Positions 1 through 9,953 of a stretch of DNA of 64,000 bases are shown piece by piece (position 1 is the stretch's first letter; the number at the start of each line of letters is the position of its first letter). The notes beneath the pieces were generated by a model. The model ran no database searches, was not told the origin of the DNA, and worked only from the letters and a program-made list of their open reading frames with translations. The translations under genes and the position numbers were made by a program. Source of the stretch: Diphasiastrum complanatum (taxonomy: Eukaryota; Streptophyta; Lycopodiopsida; Lycopodiales; Lycopodiaceae); assembly GCA_029204225.1 (NCBI GenBank), contig CM055109.1, positions 4,240,299 to 4,304,298 of the forward strand, in the 5' to 3' direction.

Positions 1-1421
1 TGTTCTCGTTTGGTGACTCGGGACAATATCACATACATTAGGCCTGGACTGAATGTTTTTTGAATATCAACTATGGCGGTGCCATGAATCGTTGTGCCTT
101 GTGATTTATGGGCTGTGATAGCATATGCCAATGTCAGTGGGAAGGTACATTTATAGTAGGTTTTTGAATCGTATCTAATTTTGCGCACTGTGAATGGAGT
201 GATTTTTATTTTTTTACTGGTCGCATCGAGTTTTATCGTAATAGAGTCTATTTCCTTGTCATTTTTGGACCACATGAAGTCTTCGATTGTTCCCGTTGCT
301 CCATTCACAACTCCATTTTGTATGTCCAAATTTGAAAGAATCATTATCTTTGCATTCTTGGCAATTTCTTCTAGTTGGTGAAATGTACTATCTTCAAGCC
401 ATGATTTCAAGTCCGTGTTGTCTGCTGCATTGTTTTCATGCGCACTTTTGTAATGTCATCTTCTTGAAAGATTTTTTGCAATGCATATTTGTTAAATTTT
501 CTTACATTTTCTTTGTGTGTACATATGATAGTGACATCAGAGTTAATCATTGAGAAGAGTTGGTCTTCTGGAATAATTTGTGTGTTTAACGTATTGTCAA
601 TCTCTTGAAATGTGGGTTTTCAAAATCTTATCGTGTTCAAAAATGATAGGTACAAGGTGTCAGATGAATGTCTAATCGAGTGACTCAAATGCAATTGAGT
701 AGCCATTTTCCAATATGCAAATGTTGAAATGTGACATATTGAGCATAGACTTTTTGTTCGATGTCTGCATATTGCTGGCAATTGTGCATGATCACCGACT
801 AATAATAGAATATAATTATTAAAAGGTGCATTGCATGGGGTGGATTTTATTTGATTTATTTGATGCACAACAAGCCGTAATGTCTGTGCGATCATCATGG
901 ACATCTCATCGATAATGATATATTCAGCAGCAAGTATTGTTCTGAAACGTATGTCAGCTGGCATTAAATTTCGTACGTATTTAAAAGGGATAGAAAACAT
1001 GTTGTGCATTGAAAGGGATGGAAAACATGTTGTGCATTGTTGTTGGATGTTTGCTAAGTCTATATGCAGCGGCACCAGTAGTAGCACAAAGCAACATGGG
1101 TCTATTCAATTTGTCAAGTGAGTACGCTAGATACTTTATGAAATGTGTTTTTCCACTTCTAGGTGTACCTGAAAGCACAAAAATACCTAAAGTTTCTGAT
1201 ATCAAAAGTGAGTAGATATTTTCTTGTTCCATTGTCAACGAGGTATTTCCAAAAGATTCAAATTTGTGTACAATACCCAATGCATCCTTGGTATCTTTCG
1301 CCAAAGATGTCACATTGTCATCTACTTGTTCAGATACAACTTGAAATAGAGAGTCACATGAAAATGATTTGTGTTGCAATAGAATGTTCACGATCTGTTG
1401 TCGCTGCTCATCTTGCAGCAT
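1..1421 (-). pseudogene. Helitron PIF1-type helicase region
   Basis: From 1421 the minus strand encodes Walker A GTPRSGKT (about 1146-1169), then motif Ia (ATTGAAAYRL). After a frame change near 1012 it encodes Walker B YIIIDEMSMM and the motif LLVGDHAQLPAI. Further left, after more breaks, come ICTHKENVRKFN, a block resembling the PIF1 C-terminal NLD-NG-NGA motif (about 285-340), FPLTLAYAITAHKSQG (about 108-150) and GLMYVILSRVT near the window start. This is the full SF1B motif order of Helitron helicases. The frame is lost at the 28-bp duplication 984-1039 and again near 620. The C-terminal end lies outside the window. Confidence 0.85.
984..1039. repeat. 28-bp tandem duplication inside the Helitron helicase
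   Basis: Positions 984-1011 and 1012-1039 are the same 28-bp word with one mismatch (tagaaaac against tggaaaac). Because 28 is not a multiple of three, the duplication shifts the frame. The peptide MHNMFSIPF is encoded in two phases on either side of it. Confidence 0.9.
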
Positions 1422-3152
1422 CTATTTATTTGTATAATCCTGAACATGGCATTTAATATCTTTCTTGCTTTGAATGATATCACACAATATGCATTCCGTG
1501 TAATAAGATCCATCTTTGTTGACGGAGCTCAGAAGCTCTCTTTCTTTTTGTTCCAACAATATATTAAAAAAAAATCCTTCAGTTTGATATGCTGGATGGT
1601 AATTTGTGAATCTGACTATTCTATTGTTTTTGTATGGATAGTATCCTAGCTGATCAATATATAGTTCTTTTTGAAGAGATCTTTTCTTTTTGGTCACAAC
1701 GAATTGATGCCAATAGTTACAAAAAGTAATGTTTTCGAGGACTTCAGGCCTGTATGTGTAGATATCAATTGGATGCAACAGGATTGTGTTGTTAAAACTG
1801 ACAAATTTGCGACACATTTCTGGTGGTGAACTATCGATGTATTGGATTGCTTCACTTCTCTTGATGATAGGGATTTGCAAACACATGAAACTAACTTCTA
1901 GTAATGATATCGGTTTTGTCAAGACATAACTAGATATCAATTTCAACATGTTTTCGTCTGAATGATTCAATCCTATTCTCTTGGCATCAGCAGCATTCAG
2001 ATTCAATGATCCTATAGGTTCTGATTTCATTGCGTATTTTAAAACATAGTATGACCAACCCGTGTTCGTGATTCGTTGTAGATTCATGTGTGCTTGCCAT
2101 AACAAAAGCACTGTCGGGTGATAGGGTACCACATTCCGATCTTCATACCTTGGTCGAAAATATTTCCATCATTCAGTTTTGGTGTCCAACTCAGTACAAG
2201 ATACACATGGGTCAAATGGAAATCCATATTTACAAGCCTTTGTAGTTCTGGGACTACTTTTTATTGCGCAAGAGGATCGGCAATGGTGTATCTGTTTTTG
2301 CACAACAAGCTCGTGTAGTTGTTTCTGAGCTGGGTTCAATGGAATCTCAAATTTTTTGTTTGATTCGTATTTGGCAGGAATAAATGCGCTGATTTTATTT
2401 TCGATTCTTGTAACATCTTTTTTTTTCACCCATAACATGATGTGCGCATGCACAGAACCCCTATTTTGGAATTCATAGCATAACATATAATGTTTGACAT
2501 GGCCTAGAATTGTCTTTTTGGAAAGAATGAATGTTTTCATGAACATGTCTAGTTTCTTAACGAAAAGCATTGAACATTCAACTGGGCAATTTCTCCAATC
2601 AAAATTCTTGTTGTATTTTCTCACAAGCTCTTCTATTTTTGCAATCTCCACCCGTCGCAGCTCAATGGTTTCATTGCTTGTCAATGTTAGAAAGAAATCT
2701 GGCAAGCCCCAATATCTCACCATTGCTAGCAAGTCCTTGAAATTCCGTCTATGCCATGATGGTGTTCCAGGGATCTTACGTGGCAAAGTGAATTTCAAAA
2801 TGTTTTTGAAAATCTCTTTCTCATTTGCATGTGGATGTTTTGTGACAAAATCAATTATGTCTTTTTGCAACACAATAGATGGCACTTTTGTTGTGATCAA
2901 AATCGCTTGCCTTATTTGATACATGACAAGTAAATATGGTGGGAATAACGTAAATGGCGAGAATAGTGTGGCGACTCTCATTTTTATGTAATCTATATAA
3001 CGTATTTTGCCATCATAATACCCCTGTCCAAATGCAAACAAGAATGGAAAGATTGCATTTTCTAGAGTGATAAATAATTTTTCTCCAGGCACGAATGACA
3101 GGCCGAACATGTTAGTTTTGAATATTGATGTCTCGTTTCTTCCATGTGTCAA
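1422..3152 (-). pseudogene. Helitron Rep nuclease region (Helitron-like N domain plus HUH/Y2)
   Basis: The frame 3152 to 2169 encodes 327 residues. It carries the Helitron-like N signature RYWGLPDFFLTLTSN (about residues 146-160) and FQNRGSVHAHIMLW, whose H235-A-H237 (2442-2450) is the HUH metal-binding pair. The same phase continues after a single TGA at 2169-2171 into a 236-residue stretch opening VVPYHP, the usual post-Rep motif. At about 2034-2048 this stretch has WSYYVLKYAMK, which keeps both tyrosines of the Y-x-x-K-Y catalytic motif. It ends at a TAG (1422-1424), and the next codons are again in phase. The catalytic residues therefore survive, and only two point nonsense changes break this part. 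HUH endonucleases cleave single strands through a 5'-phosphotyrosine link; that is family knowledge, not shown here. Confidence 0.88.
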
Positions 3153-3199
3153 ATCCCTTATTTGTAAATTTGAATATGTATATATGTCATTTTTTTTAA

Positions 3200-3980
3200 T
3201 GTCATGTGCTTTTCTACAAGGCTTTTAGCAATATGTACACTCGTTCAAATGGATCACTTTGCATGTTTTGAAATCTATCCATTTCTGTGTCCAACATTTT
3301 TTCAACTGATGCTAGAGATATGAATGGCAAGCTCTGAGTCTGAGAGGCATATTCATATAAACTCAAAATGTTTGCAAGATTGGATTATGCAAAACATTCT
3401 GTTCTAAAACATTTCGTATCTCGATTGTGTCATGATTCCTATCGCATCTGCTCAAATTGCAAGCAATAAGATTGTCAGAAAGTGATCTTTTTTCAATACG
3501 CCATGTCACAAACGAGTTAACGCGGCGCGTGACATCTACTGAAACATCTATGATCGACAAGAATTGCAAGTTCGATACATGCATTTTTAGAATGGTTTGT
3601 ATATATGTAGGAGAGAAAAAGACTATGTATTTGATACGATCTGGATAAGCCTTACATAAAGGACATGTATGCAACTCGTTTGGTTGTCATTTGCATATGT
3701 ATACTCCCACATAAATGTGTTGGATATTGCATATGGTGGGATAGCTCGACCCATATTCTTAACTTTCATGTCTTTCTTTTGGTTGGAAAACGTGACATTT
3801 CCGCATATCGAACAACACTTCATTAAGCCAAGGATTTCATCGCAAATATTTTATTTTGAAATCTAGCGATGTCGAACCACCCATCAGAGTAAGGAGCAAA
3901 TGTTTTATTTATTTTTTCCATGAATTTTTCTTTGGCCGCTTTGCGTCTTTCATTCAATGTGCAGCTTGATCGTAAATGTG
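3200..3980 (-). pseudogene. Cys-rich N-terminal region of the Helitron protein
   Basis: Short minus-strand open pieces lie upstream of the Rep domain: 3623-3823 begins MKCCSICGNVTF, and 3363-3674 begins MHTCPLCKAYPD. Their CxxC pairs suggest a zinc-binding N-terminus. Around 3900-3980 the minus strand reads a charged stretch (RRKAAKEKF) typical of Helitron N-termini. Several stops and frame changes separate the pieces. The assignment rests on position and orientation relative to the Rep domain; no family signature is visible in this part alone. Confidence 0.5.
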
Positions 3981-4899
3981 ATGGTTTTTGCATTGTCTAT
4001 AATAGATTTATAATGGGGGATGCAAAGGTGAATCAAAGAATTGGGACCTATTTTCAAGTTTTTGTAAATATCAATTTGCAAGCTGCTATCTTTTGCTTTT
4101 TAAGTATGATATGCTAAAGTTTGCTAAATGCTATCTTCAATGATCGTGCAAATGACAATAACATGAAACATGTACCATGTGTTAGTGAATGTCCAAATAA
4201 ATATAAAAAAGTAGCAAGCTTATGTACAACGAAAACAAGATTGTTTACGAGCTACTAAATTGGACAACCATTGACTGCAAAACAACAACTATTCCATACA
4301 TTATCATCAATTTAATAAAACATGTTGCACAACATTTCATTTTTCAACACTATTAGCATTTGTTAGAAAATGTTAGAAGCTAGGTGCTATTTTTCTAATC
4401 AATTACGATCTGGTCTAACAAGAGGTCGGTTTTTCTTTTCGCAATTATAATTCGAGAGATTCATATGTATCTCAAATCTATGAAGCTAATTTGCTTTCCA
4501 TCTTTGTGAGCTATTCAATCACATGAATTTTAACAATCAACTGATGAGAATTCAAAACCATATCAAGATACACTTGGAATAGCTCTTGTGTGTACAAATA
4601 TGACTCTAAAGTTGAAGTCTTGTGATGGCTTGTTGTCAAAAGAGAGGGATTTCAGAACTCTATCACTTGTATTGTTCTATCGACAATTCAAGTAGGGCCA
4701 GGATTTTTTTACGCGTTTGAATGACCTTTTCATCTCAAATGACATTGTTCAAAATGTAACATTGGATCGAATTTGTAGACATTGATGTTTTATGATTGTC
4801 ATTTATGAAGGGAATGAAGTAATCCCTTTTACAATTGCAATCTCGAACGAATAATAATAGTTCAAATTTCAATTCGGAATCAATTTTAGAAATGGAATC
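3981..4899. other. AT-rich stretch without recognisable gene
   Basis: I see no long frame, repeat or RNA signature here. The right-hand part (from roughly 4600) could already be degraded ndhA intron sequence, because it runs without a visible break into recognisable intron domain V at 5083. Confidence 0.4.
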
Positions 4900-5082
4900 C
4901 TAAATGGATATAAAGGTAAGGAAATTGAATGTGCACGAGAAAAGCATATAGTTTTTCATTAAGGGATCTGAGTCAGTGCCAGCAACGAATTGTAAAGGTT
5001 CAGATAGATTCAAAATTGGTCTTATCAGTTCAATTCATCGTAGGAGATGAATCATTGAGGACTCTCTCCAAATGCCATTGGG

Positions 5083-5117
5083 GAGCCACATGACCCTAAA
5101 GTCTCATGTGTGGTTTT
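5083..5117 (+). other. Group II intron domain V-like hairpin (ndhA intron 3' end)
   Basis: A GAGCC...GGTTT stem-loop with the inner CATGA/TCATG pairing lies about 45 bp before ndhA exon 2. Its position and pairing match domain V of plastid group II introns, the catalytic hairpin normally found just before the 3' splice site. The intron appears to end near 5160, followed by NSLSTI of exon 2. The domain has diverged and the copy is presumably not functional in the nucleus. Confidence 0.6.
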
Positions 5118-5160
5118 GGAATAGAGATGTTAACAACAATGTCAACATGGACTATAATTA

Positions 5161-5737
5161 TCTAACAGCTTGAGTACAATTGCTGTAGTTGAAGCAGAAT
5201 ATAAATATGGTTTTTGGGGATGGAATATATTGTGTCAGTCCATAGGTTTCGTAGCTTTCTTAATTTCCTCCCTCTCAAAATGTGAAAGATTGCCTTTCGA
5301 CTTACTAGAAACAGAAGAAAAATTGGTTGCGGGTTACCAGACAAGTATTGGAATCGGTTGCGGGTTATCAGACTGAGTATTCACGTATTAAATTTGACTC
5401 AGTCTATGTTGTTTATTAACAAAATTTACTAAATTCCTCATTAGTTGTAACGATTTTTTATTCCAACAAATGAAATCTTTCCGTCTCATTCGTACCAGAT
5501 TTTGACTAGTTGGGATGGAATGTAATCAATGAAATTAGTGGGTTTTTCAATATCACAATAGAAATCATAATTACATTAGCAAAAGCTTATTTGGTTTTAT
5601 TTATTTCTATCGCAACGACAAGGACTCTACCCAGAGTAAGAGTGGATCAACTGATAGATCTTGGTTGGAAATTCCTCTTGCCCATTGCTTTGGGTAATCT
5701 TTTATCAACAGCTTCTTTTGAACTTTTTCTACCATGA
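5161..5737 (+). pseudogene. ndhA: ndhA exon 2, degraded nuclear copy of plastid NDH subunit
   Basis: The translation opens [20 protein letters not shown] and contains [19 protein letters not shown], the membrane/quinone-module signature of NdhA (the complex I NuoH homologue). It ends [15 protein letters not shown] near 5737. In plastids this subunit anchors the NDH complex used in cyclic electron flow. The frame is broken by a 31-bp tandem duplication (5325-5386), stops around 5390-5510 and indels, so the product cannot be made as it stands. Exon 1 is absent from the window. Confidence 0.85.
5325..5386. repeat. 31-bp tandem duplication in ndhA exon 2
   Basis: ggttgcgggttaccagac (5325) recurs at 5356 as ggttgcgggttatcagac, an offset of 31 bp. 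The second copy continues in the expected NdhA sequence. The duplication shifts the frame by one base and creates an early TGA. Confidence 0.75.
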
Positions 5738-5832
5738 AATATTCATTAAAATAAACTCTTACAAATGTTCAAATTGATTTAATTTGTAAGGTGAAAGACA
5801 CAAACTAAATAATTCATTCCAAGATATTTAAT

Positions 5833-6387
5833 ATGTTTTTTATGGTCAAGGGACTCCAAATCTATGGTCAACAAGCAATATAAGCCGCAAAATACATTGG
5901 TCAGAGTTTCATGGTGATCCTGGATCACATGGATCGTTTACCCATTACCATTCAATATCCTTACGAAAAATCAGCTCCACCAGAGCGATTCCACGGACGT
6001 ATTCACTTCGAATTCAACAAATGTATTGCTTGTGAAGTATGTGTTCATGTATGTCCAATTAATTTATCTGTTGTTGATTGGAAATTCAATAAAAACATAA
6101 GAAAGAAGCAATTAAAAAGTTACAGCATAATTGATTTTGGAGTTTGCATATTCTGTGGAAACTGCGTCGAGTTGTGCCCTATCAACTGTTTGTCAATGAC
6201 CGAGGAATACAAATTTCCAACTCATGATCGTAATGCATTGAATCATGACCAGATTGCTCTGGGACATTTGCCCACATCATTGATTGAAGATCCTACAATT
6301 AGAGCTATTTCAGGATTAACTCAATCACCTAAAAAATTTTTAGATGGACATTTTGATTCGCAAAATGTCACCAATTTCTTGCACTAG
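5833..6387 (+). pseudogene. ndhI: ndhI, plastid NDH iron-sulfur subunit, near-complete copy with one in-frame TAA
   Basis: NdhI carries two [4Fe-4S] clusters that pass electrons within the plastid NDH complex. Both ferredoxin motifs are intact: [12 protein letters not shown] and [12 protein letters not shown]. The conserved [12 protein letters not shown] and [10 protein letters not shown] segments are also present. The natural start is the ATG at 5833 (MFFMVKGLQIYG), in phase with the long open stretch that begins at the later ATG at 5911. The two are separated only by a TAA at 5881-5883, where relatives encode Gln or Arg. Apart from that codon the frame is open to the stop at 6385-6387. It follows ndhA in native plastid order. 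The copy is better preserved than ndhA next to it. The TAA may be decay, or it may reflect a plastid gene that needs U-to-C editing. Confidence 0.88.
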
Positions 6388-7531
6388 GTTCGTATGCAAA
6401 AATAAAAATGGGATTTTTTTTTTTAATAATCTTCCAATACAATAACGCATACAACTCGCATTTTGTTTGTTTGGTACGTAGGAAAAAAATATATGAAAGC
6501 GAGGCAATTCCTTATTTGAGTCAACTAGTAAATCTGTGGTACAGAGGATTCTACTTCATTGTGAACATAACTGATTTACCAGAACCATTTCATAAGGCTA
6601 TTTTGTCTGTACAACAACATTACTCACATGTGTGGATCCATACACATAAGAAAAAGAACATTCTACTCACAAAATCTCACTATATCACCACCAAAATGCA
6701 AAAATGGATGTAGAAACCCAAAGAGATATCTTCCACTGAGAATGAGTGAGAGAAGAATGAGAGAGATGGATTCCTCCCACACTTGTAGCCTATTTATAAC
6801 GGCCTCTTGACCTATTTGGACTATCTTGCCTAAGCTTATCAACTTATGGAAGTTTCTAGATCTGTACCAACACCTAGATCTAACATGACTAGATTCAATG
6901 CATGTATTTAAACCAATATAAAGAGGTCTATATGCGACCTTATCAACTTGCTTAAGTTGCCAAAAATAGTAAATCCACTATTCTTAGGCCTTATTAACTC
7001 TATAAAGTCTATCTCTAAGATAAAAATGCATATTGGCCTCAAGATTGCCAAATAAACTCAACATAACTAGCTGACATTTTTACACCTACCAGACCTACCT
7101 TGCAGTGTCTAGCTCTCCAAGTTCTCTCGTAGGATTGTTCAACATCCATTTGTGAGAGGAACTGGAGCACACGGGCTCTCATTTACACGAAGAAGCAGAG
7201 CAGATTGATTGTGTAGAAGTGTGAGCTGGTGTTCTGTAACACCAATGTCAGGTTGGTTCGATGTCTCAGAGATATATACGCTCCCCTAGAGGTTACAAAA
7301 TTCATATCATCATTGATTCATTACAAAACTTAACAGAATAAAAAGTTGTTAGCTCTCTTAACTACTTGTTAGCATTTGTGTGGCTAGGAGGCTATAGATG
7401 GTAGCCTAGCACTTAGTTAGAATATTCGACCACTGGGCAACATATCTCTTTTTCAAAAACTTTGACTCAACAACAACACTTTCAATAGTTATAGCTTCAA
7501 TAGTCCTAGGTGTGCAAATGGCTACATTGAA
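6388..7531. other. Intergenic, no recognisable gene
   Basis: This AT-rich stretch has only short frames of biased composition and no domain motif. Parts (6700-7350) have the look of old LTR or leader sequence but lack a partner copy in the window. Confidence 0.4.
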
Positions 7532-7610
<79 letters not shown>

Positions 7611-7614
7611 GAGA
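7532..7614. repeat. Compound microsatellite (TG)n(GA)n
   Basis: About nine TG units are followed by about thirty-two GA units with a single GC interruption near 7598. It keeps frames open on both strands (Ser-Leu and Arg-Glu repeats), which are artefacts. Confidence 0.97.
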
Positions 7615-7947
7615 TGTATTTTTCCACTCTAGGTGGTGTGGTGCGGCAATATAATGTGCTTGAGTTGGGGCTTGTCCACCCACCAGTGCTCAGGAAAACT
7701 GGCAAAATATAGGAATGGAACCAACAAGTTTTTTGAAAAACCGATATCATAAAATATCTAACAATTTTTTATACAAGCATATATACCTTTTTATGAGTAA
7801 AAGTCTTCAGGAAACCGAGAAGTTCTCTAGCATGTAGGTTTTTTGAGGATAACTAGCATGCTCTACTTGAATTGCACAGTCTAATCTAAAAATATTTGTT
7901 ATTCCATAAGTGTAAAGTATAAGATAGGAGATAAACACATGTTCTTG

Positions 7948-8117
7948 TTTAACATATGAAGCTGTGTATCAAAATATTTGCCTTCTCAAAATAGAGCCAA
8001 CAGGCTTTAGCTTGTGAAATAACATATATCTATTTAACATATGAAGCTGTGTATCAAAATATTTGCCTTCTCAAAATAGAGCCAACAGGCTTTAGCTTGT
8101 GAAATAACATATATCTA
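7948..8117. repeat. Perfect 85-bp tandem duplication
   Basis: Positions 7948-8032 and 8033-8117 are identical as far as I can compare them by eye. The duplication sits about 125 bp beyond the stop codon of the P450 gene, so it could lie in that gene's 3' UTR. The lack of differences suggests a recent event. Confidence 0.9.
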
Positions 8118-8242
8118 GATCTAAAACCTTATTTGCTGCTTTGTGGGTAAAGTATAATCAGAGCAAAAAAGGAGCTAGCTGGTCCTAACCTTGAAGAGGA
8201 AGAGCGAAAGGTGTAGGTGCATAGACTTTCTAACTGTATTCA

Positions 8243-9953
8243 TTACATCACCACGTACGAGTGCGTCGCCTTACGAGGTGTGGGCACGACAACTAGATTT
8301 TTCTCTCTGGACATCACTATACCAGGAGCCTCTTGCATATCAACGCCTTCAGGTAGCTGCCCATCTGGTAGACACCAGTCGAAGCAATGCAGCAGAGAAG
8401 CAAGAGTTTGCTGTACAATGCACAACCCCAATGGCATCCCTGGACATCTTCGTCTTCCACCTCCGAAAGGTATGAACTCACAGTCCTGATCCAACTCATG
8501 GATGTGGCTGCTCTCCAATAAAAACCTCTCTGGATAGAATTCCAAGGGTCTCTTCCAAACACCAGGGTCACGGCCTATCGCCCATGCATTAATATATACT
8601 CTTGTAGCTGCTGGTATGATGTATCCACCGATTTTACAGGTCTCCAGACATTCACGAGGGATGAGCATTGGAAGCACTGGATGAAGCCGGAAGGTTTCCT
8701 TGACAATTGCACGCACAAACTTGAGTTCTGATAGATCACTTTCCTCTACTTTTCGAGAGTAGCCTACTGCCGAGTCTATTTCAAGTTGTGCTTGTTTGAG
8801 AAGCGTTGGATTGCGCAGTAGCTCCGCCATTGCCCAATGCACAGCATGAGACGACGTATCTGAGGCTCCTATGAACATATCCTGCAAGGACTCCAAGTAA
8901 AATCAAATTCATTAATGAAATGCAATCTTTGAAGATATCTTATAGGTTACAAGTTACAGCAAGACATTATCACACGGATGAACCAGATGCTTGGATACTT
9001 ACAAGCACCACAGCTTTGATTGACCTCCTGGAAAGCTTTTCTTTCTCCGCCCCATCCGATCCAGCGTTTAGAAGAACATCTAGCAAATCTTTTGGGCCTG
9101 CCATTGGTTTCTCTGTTTTTGTCAATTCATGTTCGTTGATGATATCTTCAAGAAGATGATCAATGCGTCGATGAATCTTTTTCATCCTGGCACTGCATCC
9201 GCTAGGATCAATCCAAGCCAGATAAGGGATAAAGTCCTCCAAATTGAAGGCTCCAATAAAAGGTAAAAGCTCGTGCAGGACAGTTTTGAACTCCGTAGTT
9301 TCCCCACTAGCGATTCTTTTATTTAGCATCATTCGTGAAACGACGTTGAGTCCCGTGTCAGAGAACTTTCCAGAGACATCTACATTACCTCCAGATGAAA
9401 GTGATGAATCTTTGTAGATGGATTTCAGCAGAGCACAAATTTCCTCCATCCTCATATTCTTATATTCTTGTAATCTTTTTGATGTAAAAAGCTCCAACGT
9501 GCATATCTTTCTCTTTAGCCTCCAGTCGGCACCGTATTGAGCGAACGCGATGGTAGCTCCATCATACAGCATGTATTTCACTGCGGTGGTCCTTGGGCGG
9601 GATGCAAGAGCGTGATCATGAACTTTGAAAACCTCTTTTGCAATGTTGGATGAGGAGATCACTACAGTTGGAATAGAGCCAAGACGAAGGTACATGAGTG
9701 GACCATATTTCTTTGAAAGCCCGTGAAAAGATTGATGAGGAAGCCTGCCCACCTGATGCATATTTCCCAGTACGGGTATACAGCGAGGACCCGGGGGCAA
9801 CAGTTTTCTCAAGCTTCGCCATTGCTTTTGGACATAAACCCAGTAAGTAATTGATGCTATAACAAGCATTGTCACTGCCAATTTAACCTCATAATCAAAA
9901 GCAAGGTATACTTTTTGAATATTCAACATTTTGAAGGTAACGGAAGTGATCAT
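8243..9953 (-). CDS. Cytochrome P450, CYP71-clan (A-type) monooxygenase, two exons
   Basis: Exon 1 is 9953-9003 (317 codons) and exon 2 is 8881-8243 (212 codons plus stop). They are joined across a 121-bp phase-0 intron (8882-9002) with GTAAGT donor and TTGCAG acceptor. The 529-residue product has the normal length and layout of an ER-anchored plant P450: an N-terminal membrane helix (about 23-41), the PPGP hinge (53-56), C-helix WRLKR (144-148), I-helix GASDTS (322-327), E379-x-x-R382 of the K-helix, PERF (434-437) and the heme loop FGGGRRRCPG with Cys463. The intron just before the I-helix is the position conserved in A-type P450s. The enzyme should use NADPH-P450 reductase to hydroxylate a small specialised metabolite; the substrate cannot be read from sequence. 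The I-helix has Ala where Gly is most common, which is seen in some families. No disabling change is visible. Start: first ATG of the open frame; the later Met at residue 9 is an alternative. Confidence 0.93.

Larger units (their letters stand above)
1..3980 (-). mobile_element. Helitron (rolling-circle transposon) RepHel remnant, 3' end off window
   Basis: A reading frame on the minus strand runs from about 3980 down to the window start. It shows the order expected of a plant Helitron RepHel protein: a Cys-rich N-terminal region, the Helitron-like N domain, a Rep nuclease with HUH and Y-x-x-K-Y motifs, then a PIF1-type helicase. Helitrons transpose by rolling-circle replication: Rep nicks and joins DNA and the helicase unwinds it. 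The gene is broken by an in-frame TGA (2169-2171), an in-frame TAG (1422-1424) and a 28-bp duplication that shifts the frame, so it is probably not translated whole. The helicase C-terminus reaches the window edge, so the element's 3' terminus (CTRR and hairpin) is not visible. No 5' TC end was identified. Confidence 0.9.
4900..6400 (+). other. Nuclear plastid DNA insertion (ndhA intron end, ndhA exon 2, ndhI)
   Basis: Two genes of the plastid NDH operon lie in their native order and strand: the 3' part of the ndhA group II intron, ndhA exon 2, then ndhI. Both reading frames carry damage: stops, a 31-bp duplication and indels in ndhA, and a TAA in ndhI. Helitron sequence lies to the left and a P450 gene to the right. 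A live plastid would continue into ndhG, ndhE and psaC; instead homology stops near 6400. I therefore call a transferred fragment rather than plastid DNA. The left boundary is uncertain because the intron has diverged. Confidence 0.85.

Noticed and set aside
4900-6400. The window as plastid genome
   Set aside because: Only about 1.5 kb is plastid-like, its genes are damaged, and it is flanked by a Helitron and a nuclear P450 gene.
6408-6713. 101-residue plus-strand frame after ndhI
   Set aside because: No homology or motif. It starts in a poly-T run and is not part of any plastid gene that normally follows ndhI.
7406-7750. Ser/Leu- and Arg/Glu-rich proteins at the microsatellite
   Set aside because: They are the translation of (TG)n(GA)n and have no other support.
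8191-8489. Plus-strand frames over the P450 3' exon
   Set aside because: They are antisense shadows of exon 2, which has clear heme-binding and PERF motifs on the minus strand.
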